Of a stretch of 42,555 nucleotides of DNA, positions 32,658-39,875 are shown one piece after another; position 1 is the stretch's first letter; each line of letters begins with the position of its first letter. Position numbers and translations under genes: made by a program. Below the pieces are notes generated by a model. The model had not been told where the DNA came from, searched no databases, and saw nothing but the letters and a program-made list of their open reading frames with translations. This stretch comes from a bacterium (lineage in GTDB: Bacteria > Vulcanimicrobiota > Xenobia > Xenobiales > JADMJV01). The stretch spans positions 1 through 42,555 of the forward strand of contig JASBRJ010000028.1 in assembly GCA_030149525.1 (NCBI GenBank), given 5' to 3'.

Positions 32658-33887
32658 GTGTCCTCTGCGGCCGAAAAAATGCGGCAGAATCTAAGAGCTG
32701 AGCATTGGGTGGAATTTGATCGATTGCGACAGGGCCGATCCTGGGAGAGTGTTCCGTTGCTTCCCTGGGCTTTTCTTGTTTCATCGAAAGAGGTGGATAG
32801 ACTCAGGCTCCTGACGGAAAAACTTCACTTGGAGCTTCTGACCTGTGGGCAAACGGTTCTGAGAGACGGAAAAGTGAACGAGTGGCTGCCGCCTCTGGCA
32901 GGTCTCCGGCGCAGTGTTGTATCGGATGAGCCCTGGAGCAGTCCAGACTTTCACTGGCGCTACGACTTTTTGTGGGATAGGGACTCGGGTCGCCTTTCTT
33001 TCATCGAAGTGAACGCTGGAGACCCTTCGGGCCTGGGTTGGATCGCCTCTTTCACCCGAACGATGATGAGTCGTTCCTTTTGGCGAGACGTGTGGGGGGC
33101 TGAGGTGACGGAGTTTCCCCTGTTTGAGAATCATCAAAAGGCTCTCCTTTCCCGACTGCCTCAAGAGTCGAATCCAGTGCTCAGGCTCCTATCGGCGGAG
33201 GGCTCCACGGTGGCAAGCGATCTGGAATGTCTGGCCGAGATGTATCGTGAGGCTTCCCGGGATGCTCAGACGGCCGAGCCCAGGGAACTAGAAATTCGAA
33301 CCGATGGGGTTTTCATCGGAGGGTCTAGAGTTGATGTGCTCTTACGGGACACCTATGAAGAATTGTATTGGCCTCCTTATGAGAAGATAGGCCCCCGGCT
33401 GGAAGAGTTGGTGAGAGAGGGCCGGGTGCTCTTACTCAACCCCCTGGGGGCGAGCTTCTGGGACAACAAAGAGCTGTGGACTCTCCTTTCCTCCGGGGTG
33501 GAAGCTGCCGAAACTCGGAAATTAGAGGAGTGGGCTCTTTCTCCCGCAGAGGACTACACGGAATGGGTTTTAAAGCCGGCTTACGACTACGGAGGCAGGG
33601 GTGTCGTTTGCGGTTTTCACTCGTCGCCCGAGGTCTGGGCAAGAGCTATAAACGCGGCTCGGGATTCCGACAAGCGGTGGGTGGTACAGAGAGCAGCGCG
33701 TTCCGCCCAAGAGTGGGTGCCGTCTCTCTCCGACCAGGGCGACGTCGAATGGGTCTCTCGTTTCGTCACCTGGAGTGCTTTCGTCAACAACGGTACTTTC
33801 TCGGGCTTGATTGCCCGCTCGTCCCGATCACCGGTGGTCAATGTCCACAACGGAGGGGCTATCTTTCCGGTGCTCATTTCGGGATAG
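32658..33887 (+). CDS. ATP-grasp-like ligase B (glutathionylspermidine-synthase-like)
   Basis: GTG 32658 begins MSSAAEKMRQNLRAEHWVEF; ATG 32679 is an alternative. The 409-residue protein shows FIEVNAGDPSGLG (E-x-N type), DVLLRDTYEELYWPP, and WVLKPAYDYGGRGVVCGF, an intact ATP-grasp lysine and glycine-rich loop, then KRWVVQRAARSA. It ends with a VVNVHNGGAIFPVLIS strand. The layout is that of ligase A, three bases upstream, so the pair is a tandem paralogue set or works as a heteromer. A peptide or amine substrate is expected for the family; no spermidine or glutathione genes accompany it. Confidence 0.8.
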   Translation: MSSAAEKMRQNLRAEHWVEFDRLRQGRSWESVPLLPWAFLVSSKEVDRLRLLTEKLHLELLTCGQTVLRDGKVNEWLPPLAGLRRSVVSDEPWSSPDFHWRYDFLWDRDSGRLSFIEVNAGDPSGLGWIASFTRTMMSRSFWRDVWGAEVTEFPLFENHQKALLSRLPQESNPVLRLLSAEGSTVASDLECLAEMYREASRDAQTAEPRELEIRTDGVFIGGSRVDVLLRDTYEELYWPPYEKIGPRLEELVREGRVLLLNPLGASFWDNKELWTLLSSGVEAAETRKLEEWALSPAEDYTEWVLKPAYDYGGRGVVCGFHSSPEVWARAINAARDSDKRWVVQRAARSAQEWVPSLSDQGDVEWVSRFVTWSAFVNNGTFSGLIARSSRSPVVNVHNGGAIFPVLISG

Positions 33888-33907
33888 GCGTGGAACAACT
33901 CGTGGAC

Positions 33908-33936
33908 CCGAAAATCGTCTCAAAATTTTTTTTCGG
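33908..33936 (+). terminator. Weak A/T-rich stem-loop after ligase B
   Basis: CCGAAAA (33908-33914) and TTTTCGG (33930-33936) form a stem with an 8-base T-run. It could end the ligase operon or act in both directions. The stem is A/T-rich, hence weak. Confidence 0.4.
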
Positions 33937-33942
33937 CAGCGC

Positions 33943-33968
33943 GAACTTTCTGAGGCACTTTGCAGTCT
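33943..33968 (+). promoter_or_regulatory. ECF-type promoter candidate for the sigma operon
   Basis: GAACTT (33943-33948), a 16-bp spacer and GTCT (33965-33968) match the general pattern of ECF sigma promoters (GAAC at -35, GTC at -10). It lies 29 bp before the sigma start and would allow autoregulation. Confidence 0.5.
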
Positions 33969-33996
33969 GTAGCTCGTAACCCTATGGGAGACCGAC

Positions 33997-34611
33997 GTGT
34001 ACCAAGCTGTTTTATCTTTGACCACTGATGCAAAACATAGCCCCGAGACGGTGTCGAGTTCCAATACCCTGGAAGAGATCGCCGTCGCCCTCAAGACCGG
34101 CGATTCCAAAGCCTTGGAAGCTCTGGTCTCAAAGACCGAAAAGGCCTGTTTTCACCTCGCCTACTCACTCTTGAGAGACCGGGAGTTGAGCAGGGATGCT
34201 CTTCAGGATGCCTATCTCATCGTTTTTCAGCGAGCAGGCCAACTCCGGGAGCCCAAGGCACTTAAGAGCTGGCTCTTCAGAATCGTCACCCACTGTTGTC
34301 ACGACATCCGGAAGAAGCGCGGCTTTGAATTGGAAGCGGATGTGGAAGAGAAGGAAGAGGCGGCCCGTCCCCCCGTAGGGGTCAAGCCTGAAGCCGACCC
34401 GGCACGTCGGGTGGCCGACCAGAACCGTTTGCGCCAGGTGTTCGGGCAACTGCCGGAGATCGATCGCACGGCTCTGGCCCTGAGGGAAATCTGCTCTATG
34501 AGCTACGAAGAGATGAGCCGGACGTTAGGAGTTCCTCTTGGGACCGTTCGCTCTCGATTGGCGAAAGCTAGAAAACGCTTTATTTCCGTTTATAAAGGAG
34601 AAAAATCATGA
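33997..34611 (+). CDS. ECF (sigma-70 family) RNA polymerase sigma factor
   Basis: The 204-residue protein has region 2 (LLRDRELSRDALQDAYLIVF, then KALKSWLFRIVTHCCHDIRK) and region 4 (LPEIDRTALALREICSMSYE, EEMSRTLGVPLGTVRSRLAK). A 30-residue acidic linker lies between. There is a 30-residue N-terminal extension before region 2. GTG 33997 is the start, with GGGAG upstream. The stop overlaps the next start as ATGA, the usual sign of a sigma/anti-sigma pair. It probably directs transcription of itself and perhaps of the surrounding cluster. Confidence 0.92.
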   Translation: MYQAVLSLTTDAKHSPETVSSSNTLEEIAVALKTGDSKALEALVSKTEKACFHLAYSLLRDRELSRDALQDAYLIVFQRAGQLREPKALKSWLFRIVTHCCHDIRKKRGFELEADVEEKEEAARPPVGVKPEADPARRVADQNRLRQVFGQLPEIDRTALALREICSMSYEEMSRTLGVPLGTVRSRLAKARKRFISVYKGEKS

Positions 34612-36854
34612 CCGAACCTCACGATCAGGACACCTTTGAGCGTTTTTCTGAGTTGCTCGACCAGGAAGACGAAACCTGTGAGAACCAGGGAGTGGAGGAG
34701 GAATTACTGCTCGGTTTACGGGCCGTTCTTCGAGACCGAACCGGGACTCCGGAACTTCCCTCTGATTTTACTAAGACCATGACAGAGGCTGTCCTCAAGC
34801 GTCACAAGGAAAGCCCTTGGGCCACCAGGTTCCTCATGAACACGAGCCCCTTTCTGTTAGGAGGCGCCGGCCGAGGGAAGAGTCTTCTCAGTGCTCTCGG
34901 ACTTGGTGGTCTACTGGCTCTCACCGGGCTTCTCTCCTTCGACGCGCTTGCCGTCGTGGGCTCGGTGCTACTTGTTGGCTTTGTCAGCTGGCTTCTTGCT
35001 CGACGACGGCAGGATTCAGGACTTCCGTCCATGCCCGGTTTGGCCGAGAACTCGCCCTTTCCGGAGTCCCGGTTCCATCAACTCTGTTTCTATCTTGTCC
35101 CCACCCTGGCCATTCTTTTGAGCGGGACGGCGGCCGCTCTGATGTTTCAAGGGCTTGGAACTATCAGCTACACCTTTCGAGGAGACGAGGCCGGGCTCGT
35201 CCAGTTGGGAGTGTTCTTTGGAGTTTGCGTAGTGCTGTTGCTGAGCCTGGGATGGAAACCAACTCTCCAAGCTTACCGGCTGCGGTTCGGAAGGAGCTTT
35301 CCCGCCGTTTTTACCCTCAACATGTTCTTCGGTGGCTGGTTCTTTCTGGCCACCCTGGCTACGCTCGGCGTGACCGGGCGAATGTCGGTCGACGCCATGA
35401 GACAACACTCGGCGCTCTGGTTGATGTCTCTCGTTGGGGTCTTGGGGGTTCTCTCGTTCTTAACCACCAGGCTCTCCTGTTCTGTTCAGGCTAACGTCTC
35501 GCTAGGTCAGGCCTTGAAGAGGAGTACGGCGAGTCTAGCCATCAGCTTTCTTTCTATCGGGTTCGTTCTCAACATGTTTTATCAGATGCATCTGACAAAA
35601 GAACTCCTTTATCCCAAGGAGTACAAACAAGCGATCGATGAGGTGGAGAGCTGGCTTGCCGACCAGATGGCCATCCCCGATTCGAAGAACGGATGGATGG
35701 AAGTTAAACGGTTCATGATTCGGGATGACATCGACGCCGGATTAGGGGACGGAATCGAACTGAGGCTCGGAGCTCTGAAGGATTTCGCCGACACCGATCT
35801 GTTCAGTAAAGACCCTACAACAATGGAGAAGAACGAAGAGCTTCTCAAGCGGTGGCCCCAGGCTAAGGCGCAATTCCTGGAAGAACTTCCCCGGATCCGG
35901 GAGGCTCTGAAGAAACCTCATTTCGCCTCTATCCCAACGGAAGCCACCGACGGTTACGACTTCGCGACTCTGGTTCCCAACTTCATTCTCTTTCGCTCTA
36001 TCAGTCAAGGTTTGGCCTTACTGGCGGAGGAAGCGTTTCTCTCAGGCGAGCCGGAGCAAGCCGTTGACTACCTTGTTTTAGGACTAGAATGGAGCTATCG
36101 GGCCAACGAATCCAATAAGACTCTGATCGGTTTGATGATCAGAATCGCCCAGCTGTCCATAGCCTCGAACCCTATTGAGAAAGTCGTTCTCAGGGGAAAC
36201 CTCAACGATTCGCAGCTTGAGAGCTTAGACGCCGCCCTGGCCGCCGCCCAGGTTCCCCGAATGGCTCTGCATACGGCCATGAATCATGAGATTTATCTGG
36301 TGGACAAGTGGATTCGTCAGTTTGAAGACAGAGAGCCGAGAGCTGTTAAGGAGGTTTCTCTCGAGGACGTCCCCGCCTTCTACGAACTTCTTCCGGACAG
36401 CTATTTGGGGAGTGAGCGAAAGGCCTATTTGAATTTCGAGTTAAGCAGGGCCTCCAATTGGAAGTCGCTGGGGGCTCCAGAAGTTTTCGGGGAAGATGAA
36501 ATCAACCCGTTCAATCTGACCAGCCAGATCTTTGTTCCCAACACAGCTCGAGCTCAAGCGCAGGTCATGACCATCCGTTCCAGAGTCGACGCCCTCCGAT
36601 TAGTGATTGCCCTGGAGCGGTTCAAACGAAAGCAGGGTGGTTATCCCGCAAGCCTTCAGGAGATCGTTCCGAACTATCTTCAGGAGCTGCCGAGAGACAC
36701 CGCATCCGGCTTGCCCTGGCCACGGAAACCGGGCTTTGAATACACTTCTCACGGCCAAACCTTCCAGCTCACCTCGCGATCCCAGGTTTACGAACTGGTG
36801 GGCGAGAGTTCCAGGCAGGTTTATGGGTACCACGGAGATCACTCCGGTGAATGA
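34608..36854 (+). CDS. Large membrane protein, probable anti-sigma partner
   Basis: The 748-residue protein starts with about 75 cytoplasmic, acidic residues (TFERFSELLDQEDETCENQG) that could hold the sigma factor. About seven membrane segments follow between residues 90 and 330 (including LGLGGLLALTGLLSFDALAV, LVPTLAILLSGTAAALMFQG, GVFFGVCVVLLLSLGW and LAISFLSIGFVLNMFY). A long extramembrane region of about 415 residues closes the protein. Its end (DALRLVIALERFKRKQGGYP, SLQEIVPNYL) resembles a C-terminal part seen in large exported proteins of other phyla. No classical zinc anti-sigma motif is present. The 4-bp overlap with the sigma gene is the main evidence for its role. Confidence 0.7.
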   Translation: MTEPHDQDTFERFSELLDQEDETCENQGVEEELLLGLRAVLRDRTGTPELPSDFTKTMTEAVLKRHKESPWATRFLMNTSPFLLGGAGRGKSLLSALGLGGLLALTGLLSFDALAVVGSVLLVGFVSWLLARRRQDSGLPSMPGLAENSPFPESRFHQLCFYLVPTLAILLSGTAAALMFQGLGTISYTFRGDEAGLVQLGVFFGVCVVLLLSLGWKPTLQAYRLRFGRSFPAVFTLNMFFGGWFFLATLATLGVTGRMSVDAMRQHSALWLMSLVGVLGVLSFLTTRLSCSVQANVSLGQALKRSTASLAISFLSIGFVLNMFYQMHLTKELLYPKEYKQAIDEVESWLADQMAIPDSKNGWMEVKRFMIRDDIDAGLGDGIELRLGALKDFADTDLFSKDPTTMEKNEELLKRWPQAKAQFLEELPRIREALKKPHFASIPTEATDGYDFATLVPNFILFRSISQGLALLAEEAFLSGEPEQAVDYLVLGLEWSYRANESNKTLIGLMIRIAQLSIASNPIEKVVLRGNLNDSQLESLDAALAAAQVPRMALHTAMNHEIYLVDKWIRQFEDREPRAVKEVSLEDVPAFYELLPDSYLGSERKAYLNFELSRASNWKSLGAPEVFGEDEINPFNLTSQIFVPNTARAQAQVMTIRSRVDALRLVIALERFKRKQGGYPASLQEIVPNYLQELPRDTASGLPWPRKPGFEYTSHGQTFQLTSRSQVYELVGESSRQVYGYHGDHSGE

Positions 36855-36912
36855 CTCCTTTCTATCTGAGAAGCTAAAGCTATTTAACGTCAAAGCCTTA
36901 TAAATGCAGGGT

Positions 36913-36945
36913 TCTTGACAGAATCTTGATGCAATCTTGACAAAC
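36913..36945 (+). promoter_or_regulatory. Three 11-bp direct repeats upstream of the PqqD-Tat gene
   Basis: TCTTGACAGAA, TCTTGATGCAA and TCTTGACAAAC follow each other without gap. The period of 11 bp places all on one helix face, as in OmpR/PhoB-type operators. They lie about 130 bp before the start at 37074. TTTAACGT is also found at 36883-36890. Confidence 0.55.
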
Positions 36946-37073
36946 TTTCACAGGTCCTCCGCCTGCCTCCCTGAACCACTTCGACGCAAGGGGGGCAGCA
37001 CACAAGACCCTGATAGCGGTGGCTCAAGTCGCTTGCCCATCAGCAGTAGAAAGTAAGAGACTGTATCCCCTAT

Positions 37074-37778
37074 ATGAAGATGCCGAGCAAATTGAACCTG
37101 GAAACCACCATGCAGCAAGAGGTGGGAGATGAGCTGATCGTTTATCAGAAGATCGGCGGCAAGGTTCATCACCTGGAGCCGACTACTGCCTCCGTTTATC
37201 AGGCGTGTGATGGAGTTTCGGACTTTTCAAGCGTTGCCTTAAGGCTTACCGGAGGCGATGAAGAACGCTTGCGGCTCATCATCAAAGAGCTGTCGCAAGC
37301 GCGGCTCGTTGAGGCCGTCGAGACGACTTCAACGCGGCGAACCTTCCTTCAAACGGCGGGTAAAGCGGCCGCTCTGGTTCCCCTCGTCACAACCGTTATG
37401 ATGCCAGATCCCGTTTCGGCTCAATCCACTTGCGTTGCGGGCGGAGGCGCCGGATGTGCTGCCCAACCTCGGACGAGCGGTACGAGTGGCGTGGGTCCGA
37501 ATGGTTGCGTGCCGTGTGACGATGATGCTGCAGGGAACAGCTGCGCTACCACAACCTGCGCCTATCAATTCAGCTGTAGAGATTCTGGGGGAAATATAGT
37601 GCCTTGCGACGCAATGGCGCCCAATATCTGCGAAGCGGGCACGAACGACCTCCTGGCCTCGACGACCTGTGCTACCAATGGGGGAATCCTGAGCAATTAC
37701 CGGCCCAACTGCTCGGATGCGAAGCTGGCAGCAGCCAGCGGGGGCTCTAGTTTCTATACCTGCTGTAGTTGTGTCTAG
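37074..37778 (+). CDS. PqqD-like domain + internal Tat signal + Cys-rich domain
   Basis: Residues 14-82 form a PqqD-like fold, as in RiPP recognition elements: a VGDELIVYQKIGGKVHHLEP beta region, VYQACDGVSDFSSVALRLTG, then IIKELSQARLVE. Residues 87-93 are a twin-arginine motif (T-R-R-T-F-L-Q), followed by a weakly hydrophobic GKAAALVPLVTTVM and a cleavage site near VSA-Q at 116-117. The exported part (117 residues) has 14 cysteines, ending CCSCV. So a peptide-binding domain sits in front of an export signal, which is unusual: the domain would be removed or held in the cytoplasm at export. Start ATG 37074, ribosome-binding site weak. Modification by the neighbouring LanB-type, ATP-grasp-like or other enzymes is a hypothesis. 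Confidence 0.8.
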   Translation: MKMPSKLNLETTMQQEVGDELIVYQKIGGKVHHLEPTTASVYQACDGVSDFSSVALRLTGGDEERLRLIIKELSQARLVEAVETTSTRRTFLQTAGKAAALVPLVTTVMMPDPVSAQSTCVAGGGAGCAAQPRTSGTSGVGPNGCVPCDDDAAGNSCATTTCAYQFSCRDSGGNIVPCDAMAPNICEAGTNDLLASTTCATNGGILSNYRPNCSDAKLAAASGGSSFYTCCSCV

Positions 37779-38263
37779 ATTTTGAAGAGCTTCCCCTGCG
37801 AAACAGAGGCTGAATCGGCAAGAATGCTTTCTTTGTTGGCAGTCCAAAGGTTTAAAGACCCATCCTCTGCTTGGGCGATGGTCACATGGGAGAAGTTGCC
37901 CTCTTTGGAAAAAACCGAGTCGCGCCCCAGGACGTTCGGGTCGTCTATGTTCACAGGGAACGACAGTTCTACAAAGTTCTCTTGAAAACGGTCGCCGCCA
38001 TCGGAGTTCGTGACGGTCAGTCGGGTCTCGCCGTTGGCCATTTTTTTGAATCCGACTTCGAGATTCGGATTCTTGTCCACGTCTTCCACAATCACAACGG
38101 TATCTTTGGCGCTGATGCTGCAGAGAGCGTCGGAGCTTGAATCGGAGCCTTCCAGGATATTCTGTCCTGCGTATTGGCTCGTCTTCACCGTTCCGTTCGG
38201 TGAAGAGCGGTAGCCTTCGGAGATTCTTTGACCAAAAACTTGAAAATTGAGCACGAATAACAC
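37775..38263 (-). CDS. Orphan 162-residue protein, beta-rich
   Basis: Sequence LFVLNFQVFGQRISEGYRSS, then SISAKDTVVIVEDVDKNP, GETRLTVTNSDGGDRFQENF and SHVTIAQAEDGSLNLWTAN. It looks like an all-beta fold without signal peptide or membrane segment. Its stop overlaps the stop of the convergent PqqD-Tat gene by 4 bp. No family recognised. Confidence 0.65.
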   Translation of the reverse strand: MLFVLNFQVFGQRISEGYRSSPNGTVKTSQYAGQNILEGSDSSSDALCSISAKDTVVIVEDVDKNPNLEVGFKKMANGETRLTVTNSDGGDRFQENFVELSFPVNIDDPNVLGRDSVFSKEGNFSHVTIAQAEDGSLNLWTANKESILADSASVSQGKLFKI

Positions 38264-38301
38264 CTCTTTCTCAAGCCATCCTACAGATGATCTGTTAAGA
38301 A

Positions 38302-38326
38302 AGTGTCATTTTTATCGGACGACACT
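38302..38326. promoter_or_regulatory. Inverted repeat AGTGTC-N13-GACACT in a divergent promoter region
   Basis: It lies in the 155-bp gap between the divergent genes at 37775-38263 and 38419-38802. A reasonable operator, nothing more. Confidence 0.3.
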
Positions 38327-38418
38327 CACAACGTCTTCATCTAAATTTCAGCTTTGACTCATGATGTCTCACCCTCGTTGCGATAGCCTAGAACGTACTA
38401 AAGCTAGGAGAGGGTTCC

Positions 38419-38802
38419 ATGAATAAGAGTGCTGTCAACTATCTTATTTTTTTCGCAGAGTTTGACGAGAACGGCCGTCTTACCGAATCGAGTCGACGAG
38501 AATTCCATTCCTGTTTGGAAAAGACCGAAAGCTGGGGGGCAGCCGTGAGAATCGTTCACGCTCGTTCCGCTTCCGAGAGAGTTTGGATGAGTTCGGATTA
38601 CGACAACTCCCCACAGCAGAAAAGGCTCCGGCGCATCGACTACACCCTTGCAAGCCTTGTTGCCGAGGCCAAGGAAAAAGGTCTTCAAGCCGAATACGGT
38701 CTCGTCTACGGTGCAGCAGGACTCCAGGCCGCCGGAAAAGTCGCAGAGGGACTATCAAGCTTTGCCTGGTCTGAGGTGTCTAAACCGGCGAGCTGTTTCT
38801 AG
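38419..38802 (+). CDS. Small alpha/beta protein, universal-stress-protein-like
   Basis: The 127-residue product starts after AGGAGAGG: NKSAVNYLIFFAEFDENGRL, a strand-helix pair, WGAAVRIVHARS, and LASLVAEAKEKGLQAEYGLV followed by AAGLQAAGKVAEG. The order resembles the second half of universal stress proteins (helix, 'G-x-x-x-E-x-x-V' strand, helix), but the nucleotide-binding G-2x-G-9x-G(S/T) end is not present. Its stop overlaps the convergent stop of the next gene by 4 bp. Function uncertain. Confidence 0.6.
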   Translation: MNKSAVNYLIFFAEFDENGRLTESSRREFHSCLEKTESWGAAVRIVHARSASERVWMSSDYDNSPQQKRLRRIDYTLASLVAEAKEKGLQAEYGLVYGAAGLQAAGKVAEGLSSFAWSEVSKPASCF

Positions 38803-39389
38803 CCCGCCGCGAGGAAGCCCGCCAGACCGGAGATCCCGGCCGTCGCCGCTAAAAATTCCCCAGAGCGACCCTGGCTGTCTAGGGGAAGGGTCGAGTGCGC
38901 TATCATAGACCCGAAAGAAACGGTAAGTACTCCTGCTCCTCCGAGGGCTGCCGCGCCGGCCGCCAAACCCGCGGCCGAGGCAAGATTCTCGGCTGCCAGT
39001 GCCTGAATGGCATTGCTTCCAAGCATCCTTGCCCCACCAAAACTAGCAGCGGTTGTCACTCCAAGGACCAGCGCTCGGCTGAGAATTCCAACGGAATCTA
39101 CTTTTTTCTTTGGACGCTCGGGGGATGGGATTGTGGCAGGGGCAACGATCTCGGCGGTCGGCGGCCTCTCAGTGGTTGGCGCGTTGACCGGCTCGCTTTG
39201 GGGAGCAAAACTCTCTCTCGCTCTCGTCCAATTCTCTGCCGCCTTGAGAGCTTCCGAGTCGATACCCCGCGAGCTAAAATAAGCGTCCAGGATGTCTTGA
39301 TTCGCATCGCCGCCTGTCTCTTTGGCGGATTTGCTAACGGTTCTTTCTGTTTTGGTAAGAACCGATGGATTCGAGTGTTGGACTAGCAT
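38799..39389 (-). CDS. Orphan membrane protein with Pro/Thr-rich N-terminus
   Basis: The 196-residue product has about 95 polar residues first (SKSAKETGGDANQDILDAYF, then a PTTERPPTAEIVAPATIPSP stretch) and an Ala/Gly-rich membrane part with about three segments (ILSRALVLGVTTAASFGGAR, NLASAAGLAAGAAALGGAGV, FLAATAGISGLAGFLAAG). No signal peptide. The cytoplasmic N-terminus is likely disordered. Unknown family. Confidence 0.65.
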   Translation of the reverse strand: MLVQHSNPSVLTKTERTVSKSAKETGGDANQDILDAYFSSRGIDSEALKAAENWTRARESFAPQSEPVNAPTTERPPTAEIVAPATIPSPERPKKKVDSVGILSRALVLGVTTAASFGGARMLGSNAIQALAAENLASAAGLAAGAAALGGAGVLTVSFGSMIAHSTLPLDSQGRSGEFLAATAGISGLAGFLAAG

Positions 39390-39436
39390 AGGAATTCGTC
39401 TCGTTTCGTTGAGTTGTTAACATGATGATAAATTCC

Positions 39437-39469
39437 GAACGTTAAAGGAACGTTATGCGATGTTAAACG
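39437..39469. promoter_or_regulatory. Phased GAACGTTA repeats
   Basis: GAACGTTAAAG, GAACGTTATGC and GATGTTAAACG are consecutive 11-bp units upstream of the minus-strand membrane protein gene. On the other strand they read TTTAACGTTC, close to the TTTAAC pair at 3996-4012 and to TTTAACGT at 26553 and 36883. An OmpR/PhoB-type operator is possible. Confidence 0.45.
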
Positions 39470-39496
39470 ACCCAACTACAGTTAACGCAAGGCGCC

Positions 39497-39748
39497 GGCC
39501 TCACCCACATTGCCCGCATGCCGTGCAATCCTTCCATCGGTGGGCCCGCCAAAGCCCAACTGGCCACAGAGGTAGATGCCTTAGGCGGAGCCATGGGTCG
39601 GGTGGTCGATGAAACCGCCGCGAAGGGGTACCACAAAAGAAGCCTTTATAGAAAGCGGCGAGTTCTGCGCTACCAGGTAAAGCGTGGGCAAGATTTCAGG
39701 GTTACCTTGGGGCCCAAGGGCTCTAAACTAAAAACATCCAGAACATGA
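39497..39748 (+). pseudogene. mnmG: Degenerate fragment of mnmG (gidA)
   Basis: The frame reads [20 protein letters not shown], then [20 protein letters not shown], the FAD-protein signature of MnmG (which normally continues ...KGPAVRALRxQ). Further on [20 protein letters not shown] aligns with that stretch but with small gaps. The frame covers only about 65 codons of a 600-codon gene and lacks the N-terminal GxGxxG. It is a dead fragment without the rest of the gene nearby. Confidence 0.75.
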
Positions 39749-39819
39749 TGACGACATGGAAAACTTGAATTTTCGTTTTCTGAAATCTCAAAATTACGAC
39801 TAGGCTTTACATTGCAAAG

Positions 39820-39862
39820 AGAATGCTTTAAGATGCAAACCTAATTTATTTGCATTGCAAAG
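39820..39862 (+). promoter_or_regulatory. CATTGCAAAG repeats and ATGCAAA/TTTGCAT inverted repeat before the lipoprotein
   Basis: CATTGCAAAG occurs at 39820-39829 and 39853-39862, 33 bp apart (three helical turns), and ATGCAAA-N9-TTTGCAT spans 39833-39855 in a locally A/T-rich stretch. The right end is 13 bp from the start codon, so binding would probably repress. Confidence 0.45.
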
Positions 39863-39875
39863 TTTGGGACAGAAA

